From an uncultured Legionella sp. (GTDB lineage: Bacteria > Pseudomonadota > Gammaproteobacteria > Legionellales > Legionellaceae), in the NCBI GenBank assembly GCA_903885895.1, contig CAISKC010000226.1:1-23890 (forward strand): a stretch of 23,890 bases of DNA, in the 5' to 3' direction. The position numbers and the translations under genes are program-made. Shown here one piece after another: positions 15,121-22,425 of this stretch (position 1 is its first letter; each line of letters begins with the position of its first letter). Under the pieces are notes generated by a model. That model had not been told where the DNA came from, searched no databases, and saw only the letters and a program-made list of their open reading frames with translations.

Positions 15121-15543
15121 TTACCGTTGGATCTTGCGAATTTTTTGTAACACGCGGATTTGCGCTAAAGCTCTCGCTAATTCAGCAGAGGCGAGTGAAT
15201 AGTCAATATCAGTATTATTATTGGCTATCGCTTCTTCCGCACGCGCTTTTGCGGCAATGGCGGCCGCTTCGTCGATATCATCCGCACGTTCCACTGCGTC
15301 AGCCAAGACAGTGACCTGGTGTGGCTGCACTTCTAACATGCCTCCGGACACATAGTATAAAACATGTTCTCCACCCGGTAGCGTAACCCGGATTTCACCT
15401 GGTCTGAGCAAAGTCAGCAACGGTGCATGTCCCGGGATGACGCCGATTTCACCAAATTCTGCGCTGGCGACGACCATTTCAACTAAGCCAGAAAAAATTT
15501 CTTTTTCTGCACTAACAATATCTAACTGTGTGGTAATTGCCAT
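15121..15543 (-). CDS. atpC: ATP synthase F1 subunit epsilon
   Basis: A 140-residue subunit of the F1 central stalk, which couples rotation to catalysis and can inhibit ATP hydrolysis. The N-terminal beta-sandwich has LDIVSAEKEIFSG and GEIGVIPGHAPLLTLLRPG, both hallmarks; the C-terminal third is the helical hairpin (ASAELARALAQIRVLQKI). The ATG at 15543 is chosen because MAITTQLDIVSAE aligns with the family start and AGG lies eight bases before it. An ATG at 15567 overlaps the atpD stop as ATGA and would add eight residues. It is the last atp gene; the GT22-like gene follows after 12 bases with no visible terminator. Confidence 0.95.
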   Translation of the reverse strand: MAITTQLDIVSAEKEIFSGLVEMVVASAEFGEIGVIPGHAPLLTLLRPGEIRVTLPGGEHVLYYVSGGMLEVQPHQVTVLADAVERADDIDEAAAIAAKARAEEAIANNNTDIDYSLASAELARALAQIRVLQKIRKIQR

Positions 15544-15563
15544 GTCGTCAGCCTGCCTTATAT

Positions 15564-16958
15564 TCATAATGTTTTAGCTTTGGCAATCGCTTCCTCAATA
15601 CTGCCAACCATATAAAATGCTTGTTCAGGCAAATCATCATATTCGCCAGCCAAAATACCTTGGAAACCAGCAATGGTATCTTTCAAAGACACATATTTAC
15701 CTGGCGAACCCGTAAATACTTCGGCCACAAAGAAAGGCTGAGATAGGAAGCGCTGAATTTTACGTGCACGTGACACCACGCGTTTGTCTTCTTCTGACAA
15801 CTCATCCATCCCTAAAATAGCAATAATATCTTTTAATTCTTTATAACGTTGCAATGTTTGCTGCACTTTTCGAGCTGTATCATAATGCACCTGTCCCACA
15901 ACCAAAGGATCTAGTTGTCGCGATGTAGAATCCAATGGATCTACCGCTGGGTAAATCCCTAATTCAGCAATTTGACGCGACAAGACAACGGTCGCATCCA
16001 AATGTGCAAAGGTCGTAGCAGGAGATGGGTCAGTGAGATCATCTGCTGGCACATAAACAGCTTGAATAGACGTAATGGATCCCGTTTTAGTAGAAGTAAT
16101 CCGCTCTTGCAGCATCCCCATTTCTTCTGCCAAAGTAGGTTGATATCCTACAGCAGATGGCATACGCCCTAACAACGCAGATACTTCAACACCGGCCAAG
16201 GTATAACGATAAATATTGTCGATAAACAACAACACATCACGACCTTCATCCCGGAATTTTTCCGCCATAGTCAGACCCGTTAAAGCAACGCGCAAACGGT
16301 TACCAGGTGGTTCATTCATCTGACCATAAACCAATGACACTTTGTCCAAAACATTCGAGTCTTTCATTTCATGATAGAAGTCATTCCCTTCTCGCGTACG
16401 TTCGCCCACACCAGCAAAGACCGAGTAACCACTGTGTTCGATCGCAATATTTCGGATCAATTCCATCATATTAACAGTTTTACCAACGCCAGCGCCGCCG
16501 AATAAACCGACTTTACCGCCTTTTGCAAAGGGACATAGTAAATCAATAACTTTGATTCCGGTTTCCAGGAGTTCTTGACTACCTGCTTGGTCTTCATAAG
16601 AGGGTGCTTTACGATGAATAGACCAATATTCCGTTGCTTCAATGGGACCAGCTTGGTCAATTGGATGACCCAATACATTCGCAATACGGCCTAATGTCGC
16701 CTCGCCAACCGGTACTTGGATTGGCTTACCAGTATTGACAGCCGCAACACCGCGACGCAAGCCGTCGGTCGTTCCCATCGCAATGGTACGAACCACCCCA
16801 TCACCTAACTGTTGCTGAACTTCAAATACCAATTCGCCTTCTTCTAATTTTAAGGCATCATAGATTTTTGGTACTTCGTCACGTGAAAATTCAATATCAA
16901 CAACTGGTCCGATGATTTGAACCACTGTACCAGTTTGCACTAAAGTCGCTGCGGACAT
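15564..16958 (-). CDS. atpD: ATP synthase F1 subunit beta (catalytic)
   Basis: A 464-residue catalytic subunit. The Walker A motif GGAGVGKT is at residues 154-161, GERTREGNDFYHEM with the catalytic glutamate at 185-198, and the Walker B strand LLFIDNIYRYTLAG follows. ALLGRMPSAVGYQPTLAEEMG and PAVDPLDSTSRQLDP are intact, as is the C-terminal DELSEEDK. The length matches the E. coli protein (460). The ATG at 16958 overlaps the atpG stop by one base (TAATG), so translation is coupled. Confidence 0.98.
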   Translation of the reverse strand: MSAATLVQTGTVVQIIGPVVDIEFSRDEVPKIYDALKLEEGELVFEVQQQLGDGVVRTIAMGTTDGLRRGVAAVNTGKPIQVPVGEATLGRIANVLGHPIDQAGPIEATEYWSIHRKAPSYEDQAGSQELLETGIKVIDLLCPFAKGGKVGLFGGAGVGKTVNMMELIRNIAIEHSGYSVFAGVGERTREGNDFYHEMKDSNVLDKVSLVYGQMNEPPGNRLRVALTGLTMAEKFRDEGRDVLLFIDNIYRYTLAGVEVSALLGRMPSAVGYQPTLAEEMGMLQERITSTKTGSITSIQAVYVPADDLTDPSPATTFAHLDATVVLSRQIAELGIYPAVDPLDSTSRQLDPLVVGQVHYDTARKVQQTLQRYKELKDIIAILGMDELSEEDKRVVSRARKIQRFLSQPFFVAEVFTGSPGKYVSLKDTIAGFQGILAGEYDDLPEQAFYMVGSIEEAIAKAKTL

Positions 16959-17836
16959 TATTTACCCTCTTCTAAAGCGGCCATACCGCCAACAATTTCT
17001 GCCAATTCTTGTGTAATGGCAGATTGTCTAGCTTTGTTATAGGCCAATTGAAATTGTTTGATTAACTCTCCGGCATTATCGGTTGCACTTTTCATTGCCA
17101 TCATTTTGGCAGCTTGCTCGCAAGCAATATTTTCTACAACGCCCTGATAAACCTGTAATTCTATGTAACGTTCTAACAAAACATCTAATAATTCTTTGGC
17201 ATCTGGTTCATAAATATAATCCCAATGATGGCGCATCTGTGCTTGGTCATCTTCTGATTGAGGTAAAGGTAATAATTGTTTCAAACAAGGTTTTTGCGTC
17301 ATCGTATTGATAAACTCATTACTGATAATATGCAATTCATCAATGTCGCCTTTATCAAAGGCATCACACATTACCTTAACAACCCCAAGCAAATCTTTGA
17401 TACCGGGTGAGTCCCCTAATTGATCAACGGACGCCAAAACCCGACCACCAATTCGCTTGAAAAAACTCTGCCCTTTACGACCAATCACGCAAAAATCACA
17501 TTCTTTATCTTGCTGTGCATATTGTTTAGATAGGCGCAGCACTTCACGCAATAAATTCGCATTCAACCCACCACACAAGCCGCGATCCGTCGTCACAACA
17601 ATCAATCCGACACGTCGCACTGGGCGCGCAGTCATGAAGGGGTGACGATATTCCGACGCAGCTCGCGCAATATGGCGAACGACTTGGTAAATTTTGCTAG
17701 CATAGGGTCGCGATGCGCGCATTCTTTCTTGCGTTTTACGCATCTTACTCGCTGCCACCATTTCCATTGCACGCGTGATTTTACGCGTTTTTTGCGTGCT
17801 CAGGATGGTTGAACGGATCTCTTTCGCTCCCGCCAT
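16958..17836 (-). CDS. atpG: ATP synthase F1 subunit gamma
   Basis: A 292-residue rotor-shaft subunit. It starts MAGAKEIRSTILSTQKTRKI and continues with MEMVAASKMRK, the N-terminal shaft helix. TTDRGLCGGLNANLL is at 82-96, and the C-terminal helix ends QELAEIVGGMAALEEGK; the terminal helices form the coiled coil inside the alpha3-beta3 ring. The length is close to the E. coli protein (287). It lies 11 bases after atpA and overlaps atpD by one base. Confidence 0.97.
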   Translation of the reverse strand: MAGAKEIRSTILSTQKTRKITRAMEMVAASKMRKTQERMRASRPYASKIYQVVRHIARAASEYRHPFMTARPVRRVGLIVVTTDRGLCGGLNANLLREVLRLSKQYAQQDKECDFCVIGRKGQSFFKRIGGRVLASVDQLGDSPGIKDLLGVVKVMCDAFDKGDIDELHIISNEFINTMTQKPCLKQLLPLPQSEDDQAQMRHHWDYIYEPDAKELLDVLLERYIELQVYQGVVENIACEQAAKMMAMKSATDNAGELIKQFQLAYNKARQSAITQELAEIVGGMAALEEGK

Positions 17837-17847
17837 AATCGCCTCTT

Positions 17848-19401
17848 CTACCAGCTGCCAGTTTGTTTAAATTCGACCAAAGCTTCATTCAATTTCGCTG
17901 CAATCGCATCATCATAGCCACCTGCCACATTAATCTTTGCCATCAATGGTGCTTGCAAACTGTGCATGAATCCGTGTAATGCGGCTTCAAATGCGGTGAC
18001 TTGCGCAACAGGTACATCATCTAAAAAACCTTGTTCAACGGCATACAACGACAAGCCCATCTCTGCAACGGACAATGGATCGTATTGTTTTTGTTTCATC
18101 AATTCGGTAATTCTCTGACCACGCTCTAATTGTTTACGGGTTGCATCATCCAAATCAGACGCGAATTGAGAAAAAGCTTCTAATTCACGAAACTGTGCGA
18201 GGGCTAAACGTGTACCACCACCCAGTTTTTTCATAATTTTGGTTTGCGCTGCACCACCCACACGCGATACGGACAGGCCAGAATTGATGGCAGGTCGAAC
18301 CCCAGAGTTAAACAAATTAACATCTAAGAAAATCTGGCCATCTGTGATCGAAATAACGTTCGTAGGTACGAATGCAGATACGTCACCGGCTTGTGTTTCA
18401 ATAATTGGGAAGGCAGTGAGTGATCCTGTTTTGCCTTTTACTTCGCCACCAGTCAAACGCTCTACTTCGTCTGCATTAATACGTGCTGCACGCTCTAACA
18501 ATCTAGAATGTAAATAGAAAATATCGCCGGGATAAGCTTCACGACCAGGCGGACGACGTAACAACAATGAAATTTGTCGATATGCCCAAGCTTGTTTGGT
18601 CAAATCATCATAGACAATCAATGCGTTTTCACCACGCTCCATAAAATACTCGCCCATAGAGCAGCCAGAGTAAGGTGCGATAAATTGCAATGCCGCAGAA
18701 TCTGCCGCACCGGCAACCACCACGATGGTATGTGCCAGAGCATCATGTTCTTCTAGTTTACGTACTAGTGATGCAACTGAGGATGCTTTTTGACCTATCG
18801 CCACATAAATGCACACCACACCCGTGTTTTTCTGATTAATAATGGCATCAATCGCAATCGCCGTTTTACCGGTTTGTCGATCACCAATAATCAATTCGCG
18901 CTGTCCGCGGCCAACTGGTACCATTGCATCAATCGCTTTCAGACCTGTTTGCACAGGTTCGTCTACTGATTTACGTTCAATAACGCCGGGAGCAATACGT
19001 TCAATCGGTAAGAAACAATCTGTTTTAATCGGACCTTTGCCATCAATAGGATTACCAAGCGCATCAACCACACGACCTAGCAAAGCAGGACCAACAGGGA
19101 CTTCAAGGATGCGACCGGTACAACGCCCTATCATGCCTTCGCATAAGCTGCTGGCATCACCTAAAATCACCACCCCAACCGAATCACGTTCAAGATTCAG
19201 AGCTAAACCCGCTACATTGCCATCGAATGCAACCATTTCACCCTGCATCACACCATTCAAACCATGCACACGTGCAATACCGTCTTTAATACTGGTAATT
19301 TGGCCTTCATTTTGCGTCGCCGCAGCAATATGGAATTTCTCAATTTGTTTTTTATGTTCCGCAGAAATTTCTGACGGATTCAAAGAAGCGACTTGTACCA
19401 T
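17848..19401 (-). CDS. atpA: ATP synthase F1 subunit alpha
   Basis: A 517-residue non-catalytic nucleotide-binding subunit. The P-loop GDRQTGKT is at residues 173-180. LIVYDDLTKQAWAYRQISLL, RRPPGREAYPGD and the arginine-finger segment NSGVRPAINSGLSVSRVG are intact. The N-terminus starts VQVASLNPSEISAEHKKQIE, the delta-binding segment. The ATG at 19401 is preceded by GAGAGG seven bases away and matches the usual family start; a frame from 19434 adds 11 unsupported residues. It is separated from atpH by 53 bases. Confidence 0.97.
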   Translation of the reverse strand: MVQVASLNPSEISAEHKKQIEKFHIAAATQNEGQITSIKDGIARVHGLNGVMQGEMVAFDGNVAGLALNLERDSVGVVILGDASSLCEGMIGRCTGRILEVPVGPALLGRVVDALGNPIDGKGPIKTDCFLPIERIAPGVIERKSVDEPVQTGLKAIDAMVPVGRGQRELIIGDRQTGKTAIAIDAIINQKNTGVVCIYVAIGQKASSVASLVRKLEEHDALAHTIVVVAGAADSAALQFIAPYSGCSMGEYFMERGENALIVYDDLTKQAWAYRQISLLLRRPPGREAYPGDIFYLHSRLLERAARINADEVERLTGGEVKGKTGSLTAFPIIETQAGDVSAFVPTNVISITDGQIFLDVNLFNSGVRPAINSGLSVSRVGGAAQTKIMKKLGGGTRLALAQFRELEAFSQFASDLDDATRKQLERGQRITELMKQKQYDPLSVAEMGLSLYAVEQGFLDDVPVAQVTAFEAALHGFMHSLQAPLMAKINVAGGYDDAIAAKLNEALVEFKQTGSW

Positions 19402-19454
19402 GAATTTTCCTCTCGTTTCATTATGTCTGCACACAGAAGGTCTTGTTGACAGTC

Positions 19455-20003
19455 TTATGCAGCCAATGTGTTGCTTAGGTTTTTAATTTGCGTTCGTACT
19501 GAGCCATCAAAAACCATATCTCCAGCACGAATAATTGCTCCGCCTAAAATAGCAGGATCAATTGTAATATTAAGTGTAACCTCACGTTGCAAGCGCCGAC
19601 TTAACCGTTTGGTCAACTGCGTAGCTTGTTCCTGCGTTAAATCTGAAAAACTGATCACATCTACTGCCAGCGTTTTTTCATAATTAGCACGTAATTCAAG
19701 AAATTGCTGACAAATACTAGCTATCGCCAATAAGCGTTTATTATGCGCTAGCAATATTATGAAATGACTCAGATATTCGCCACCGCACGTAATTTTAAAT
19801 CGTTTTAAGAGTGACTCAATCAATTGGCAATGCTGCTCTGGTGTCGTAGCAGGCTCTGTAATGAAAGCCGTACACAATGGGTCAAGTATAATTTGCGTCA
19901 GACATTCTAGTGAGTTTGCCCACACATCTAACTGTCGATGCTCAACAGCGAATTCAAACACTGCTTTCGCATAAGGTCTTGCAACAGGCGTCATATCAGT
20001 CAT
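19455..20003 (-). CDS. atpH: ATP synthase F1 subunit delta
   Basis: A 182-residue peripheral-stalk subunit that ties the b-subunit dimer to the top of F1. It has the family start (PVARPYAKAVFEFA) and the C-terminal pattern LNITIDPAILGGAIIRAGDMVFDGSVRTQIKNL, the strongest delta/OSCP signature. The ATG at 20003 comes two bases after the atpF TGA (20006-20008), and AAGAGA within the end of atpF serves as ribosome binding site. A TTG at 20009 would add two residues, and an ATG at 19994 would remove three. Confidence 0.95.
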   Translation of the reverse strand: MTDMTPVARPYAKAVFEFAVEHRQLDVWANSLECLTQIILDPLCTAFITEPATTPEQHCQLIESLLKRFKITCGGEYLSHFIILLAHNKRLLAIASICQQFLELRANYEKTLAVDVISFSDLTQEQATQLTKRLSRRLQREVTLNITIDPAILGGAIIRAGDMVFDGSVRTQIKNLSNTLAA

Positions 20004-20005
20004 AG

Positions 20006-20476
20006 TCAAATCTCTTCAATCAAGCCATCAAGCAATAAACTATTACATGATGCATCAATTTCACGCTTTAAAATCTTTTCGGCACCCGCCACTGCTAATC
20101 TACCCACTTCCTTATGAAGCGTCTCACGCGCGCGATTCACTTCTTGCACCAAATGTTCCGCAGCAATTTTAGCGGCATGATCGGCTTGTATTTTGGCTTG
20201 CTCTTTTGCTTCTTCAATAATTTGTGCTGCACGCAAAGATGCTTTTTCAATGACCTCATTGGCTTGATGTTTGGCTTCTTTCAGCTCATCCACTGCACGG
20301 TGATTCGCCAATTCTAGTTCGCGTTGTCCGCGTTCAGCGGCAGCCAAACCCTCAGCAATTTTAGCTTGACGGTCTGCAAGGGCTTTTTGTAATGGTGGCC
20401 AGACAAACGACATGGTAAACCATACAAAGCATGCGAAAACCAACATTTGTACAATTAAAGTCAAATTAATGTCCAA
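20006..20476 (-). CDS. atpF: ATP synthase Fo subunit b, TTG start
   Basis: A 156-residue peripheral-stalk subunit. One membrane helix (about residues 4-22) is followed by FVWPPLQKALADRQ and a long charged coiled coil (about 34-150) rich in Ala, Glu, Lys and Gln, which dimerises to form the stator. The start is set at TTG 20476: TGGAGAG lies six bases upstream, the residues that follow (DINLTLIVQMLVFACFVWF) match the family N-terminus, and the length is exactly that of E. coli AtpF. A GTG at 20542 would add 22 residues with no family match. The rare start may tune the b-subunit dose. The gap to atpE is long, 125 bases. Confidence 0.93.
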   Translation of the reverse strand: MDINLTLIVQMLVFACFVWFTMSFVWPPLQKALADRQAKIAEGLAAAERGQRELELANHRAVDELKEAKHQANEVIEKASLRAAQIIEEAKEQAKIQADHAAKIAAEHLVQEVNRARETLHKEVGRLAVAGAEKILKREIDASCNSLLLDGLIEEI

Positions 20477-20532
20477 GACAAACTCTCCAGTAAATTCAAA
20501 AAAATTGCAGCATGTTCTACTTAATTCATCTA

Positions 20533-20593
20533 TCCGAGCCACTACCCTGAGGGAGTCAAAACGACACGCTGTTTCTCATGGTTGCAGCTCGGA
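20533..20593. repeat. Inverted repeat in the atpE-atpF gap
   Basis: TCCGAGC at 20533-20539 and GCTCGGA at 20587-20593 are perfect complements 47 bases apart. Between them, on the minus strand, GAGAAAC and GTTTTGACTC can pair further around an eight-base loop. The transcript could fold into a branched stem directly downstream of the atpE stop (20602-20604). A folded atpE-atpF spacer is also known in the E. coli atp mRNA. Confidence 0.4.
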
Positions 20594-20601
20594 GCAGCAG
20601 C

Positions 20602-20889
20602 TCAATTCGTATGTGCGGCTACTAAGGCTACTACAAAAGGATTCGCAAAAGTAAAGAACAACGCAATACCTACACCAATCATAGTTACCGCATCTAATAA
20701 ACCAGCAACAATAAACATTTTAACCTGTAACATAGGAACCATTTCTGGTTGACGCGCTGCGCCTTCTAAAAATTTTCCACCTAAAAGACCAAATCCTATC
20801 GCAGTACCCAATGCACCCAAACCGATCAAAAGTGCTACGGCAATAACCGTCATACTTTGAACTTGAGCTATCAAACTAACATCCACCAT
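20602..20889 (-). CDS. atpE: ATP synthase Fo subunit c
   Basis: A 95-residue membrane hairpin that forms the rotor ring. Helix 1 has GLGALGTAIGFGLLGGKFLEG, the polar loop is R46-Q47-P48, and the ion-binding carboxylate is D66 in GLLDAVTMIGVG. An aspartate with none of the Na+ signature residues points to proton coupling. It is about 15 residues longer than E. coli AtpE (79), with the extension at the C-terminus (NPFVVALVAAHTN). The ribosome binding site AAGGGG before ATG is the strongest in the operon, fitting the many copies needed per complex. Confidence 0.97.
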   Translation of the reverse strand: MVDVSLIAQVQSMTVIAVALLIGLGALGTAIGFGLLGGKFLEGAARQPEMVPMLQVKMFIVAGLLDAVTMIGVGIALFFTFANPFVVALVAAHTN

Positions 20890-20916
20890 TATTATCCCCT
20901 TATTAATAAAAAAATT

Positions 20917-21002
20917 CCGTCATCTCGAGCAACAGCGAGAGATCTCCCAAATTCAGCACCGCATCGTATCTCAGGAGACCCTCACTAACGCTCGGGACAA
21001 CG
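20917..21002. repeat. Palindromic dispersed-type repeat between atpB and atpE
   Basis: About 86 bases with nested imperfect inverted repeats. The outer arms are GTCATCTCGAGC (20919-20930) and GCTCGGGACAAC (20990-21001), and the inner arms are GAGAGATCTCC and GGAGACCCTC (20974-20983). The pattern of TCATC..GAGC, GCGAGAGATCTC and CTCGGGA.. resembles the widespread GTCATCCCGAGC...GCGAGGGATCTC class of intergenic palindromes that I recall from many bacteria. It fills nearly the whole spacer inside the operon, so it must be transcribed and would fold as a long hairpin just upstream of the atpE ribosome binding site. Confidence 0.6.
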
Positions 21003-21010
21003 ATTAACCC

Positions 21011-21838
21011 CTAATGATCTTCATGTGCCAAACTCAAATACACAATCGTTAACACCATGAAAATAAATGCTTGCAACGTGATGACCAAAATATGAAAAAT
21101 CGACCATGCTAATGACAAGACAAATTGCGTAATCGCTAATGTCGCCGTCGCTGCAGGCGCATCAACGCTGCCATGTAACGTCATCAAAGCAATCAAAATA
21201 AAAATCAACTCACCCGCATATAAATTACCAAACAACCGCAATGCTAAAGAAATAGGACGAGAAATTAAGGTCACGGACTCTAACACCAGATTGAAAGGTA
21301 TCGCGAGAACATGATTAAATGGTTGAAGTGACAATTCTTTCGTAAAACCCTTCACACCCTTGATTTTAATGCTATAAAACAAAATCAAGAAAAACACCGA
21401 TAAAGATAAACCAAACGTCAAATTTAAATCCGTTGTCGGTACAACTTTCAAATGATGGAAGCCCAACCAATTACCGATAACTGGCAAAAGATCTACTGGC
21501 AATACATCCATGAAATTCATGGTAAACACCCAGATAAAAATCGTTAAAGCCAAGGGCCCAATAAGCGGTGACTTTCCATGAAAACAATCTTTGACTTGGT
21601 CATCAGCAAAGACCAAAAGCATTTCCACCACATTTTGCAAGCGCCCAGGCACCCCTGATGTGACTTTACGTGAGGCCACATAAAAAAAGGATAGAACCAA
21701 AGCCCCTAAAAACAAGGAAAAAAACACAGTATCCAGATTAACGGTCCAAAAACCACCTTCTGAACCCCAGCTCATGGTTTTCAGATTATAGGTCAGGTAC
21801 GTCAGATGATGTTTGATATAGTCTGTATTCGTCAGCAT
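21011..21838 (-). CDS. atpB: ATP synthase Fo subunit a
   Basis: A 275-residue membrane subunit forming the proton half-channels against the c-ring. The essential arginine is R201 in ISLALRLFGNLYAGELIF, equivalent to E. coli R210, with E210 and Q256 in the expected later positions. Hydrophobic segments lie near 36-54, 95-115, 140-157, 178-195, 200-222 and 234-270. The length matches E. coli AtpB (271). The ATG at 21838 has a modest AAGAA ribosome binding site, and the gene lies 22 bases after atpI. Confidence 0.97.
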   Translation of the reverse strand: MLTNTDYIKHHLTYLTYNLKTMSWGSEGGFWTVNLDTVFFSLFLGALVLSFFYVASRKVTSGVPGRLQNVVEMLLVFADDQVKDCFHGKSPLIGPLALTIFIWVFTMNFMDVLPVDLLPVIGNWLGFHHLKVVPTTDLNLTFGLSLSVFFLILFYSIKIKGVKGFTKELSLQPFNHVLAIPFNLVLESVTLISRPISLALRLFGNLYAGELIFILIALMTLHGSVDAPAATATLAITQFVLSLAWSIFHILVITLQAFIFMVLTIVYLSLAHEDH

Positions 21839-21860
21839 AGTTATTCTTTTGTTTATAAAT

Positions 21861-22226
21861 TCAAATTTTATTGAACACTGGCATCAACCATGCCAGCATT
21901 TGCATACCGATATAAGCCCCAAAAAAAATCATTGGGTTCACAGAGCATCCTGCAAAAACAACCGCAAACAAACCTAGTGACACGCCGAACTTGAGCATTG
22001 CACCCTGATAAAAACCCTTCAGGATCTGCCGCGCTGCATGTGCACCTTGATAGCGGAACGTGCAATACGTGCGAATTGCATTGGGAAGCACATAGGTCAT
22101 CCCCGCTAAACCTGCCGCTTTAATGCCTGTCAAACCCGCATAACAACCCGCGGTACAGATTACCATCAAACACATTATCAGGTCTATCAGCACAATTTTA
22201 CGAATACGTTGTTTAGGATTGGTCAA
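21861..22226 (-). CDS. atpI: ATP synthase assembly factor AtpI
   Basis: A small four-helix membrane protein at the head of the atp operon. The family helps assemble the c-ring and may handle Mg2+; it is not part of the finished enzyme. Hydrophobic segments, GLTGIKAAGLAGMTYVLPNA and the closing GAYIGMQMLAWLMPVF fit AtpI. The start at TTG 22226 (121 residues) is suggested: the promoter puts the transcript start near 22250, giving a 24-base leader with GAGG nine bases before TTG. The frame also has a GTG at 22241 (126 residues), but this would leave only about nine leader bases. The choice between the two is not settled. Confidence 0.85.
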   Translation of the reverse strand: MTNPKQRIRKIVLIDLIMCLMVICTAGCYAGLTGIKAAGLAGMTYVLPNAIRTYCTFRYQGAHAARQILKGFYQGAMLKFGVSLGLFAVVFAGCSVNPMIFFGAYIGMQMLAWLMPVFNKI

Positions 22227-22239
22227 TGGAGATATCCTC

Positions 22240-22252
22240 ACCCGTCACGGGT
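22240..22252 (-). promoter_or_regulatory. Hairpin at the 5' end of the atp transcript
   Basis: ACCCG-TGA-CGGGT (minus strand) is a perfect five-pair inverted repeat that overlaps the predicted transcript start near 22250 and directly precedes the GAGG before atpI. It could protect the 5' end or affect atpI translation. Confidence 0.4.
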
Positions 22253-22256
22253 CCGA

Positions 22257-22285
22257 ATTATAAATGAATCTTATTCGAGCTGCAA
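22257..22285 (-). promoter_or_regulatory. Promoter of the atp operon
   Basis: On the minus strand, TTGCAG (22280-22285), a 17-base spacer and a perfect TATAAT (22257-22262) form a strong sigma-70 promoter. The expected transcript start is near 22250. It drives atpI-BEFHAGDC and perhaps the GT22-like gene after atpC. Confidence 0.7.
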
Positions 22286-22425
22286 GCGATACTTCGCGCT
22301 GTCAAAAAAACATAACGGATTAGTGATACTCTCTGCAAACATTTTCAAAAACACATCAAGCAACACTATGTGATTCAAGCAATCAATGCTATCTTTTATT
22401 ATATTTCCCTTGTTACGCTTTGACT

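Noticed and set aside
18842..19486. 214-residue open frame on the plus strand
   Set aside because: It is antisense to atpA, which is certain from its motifs. The Thr/Ser/Pro-rich translation is what the reverse of a conserved gene gives.
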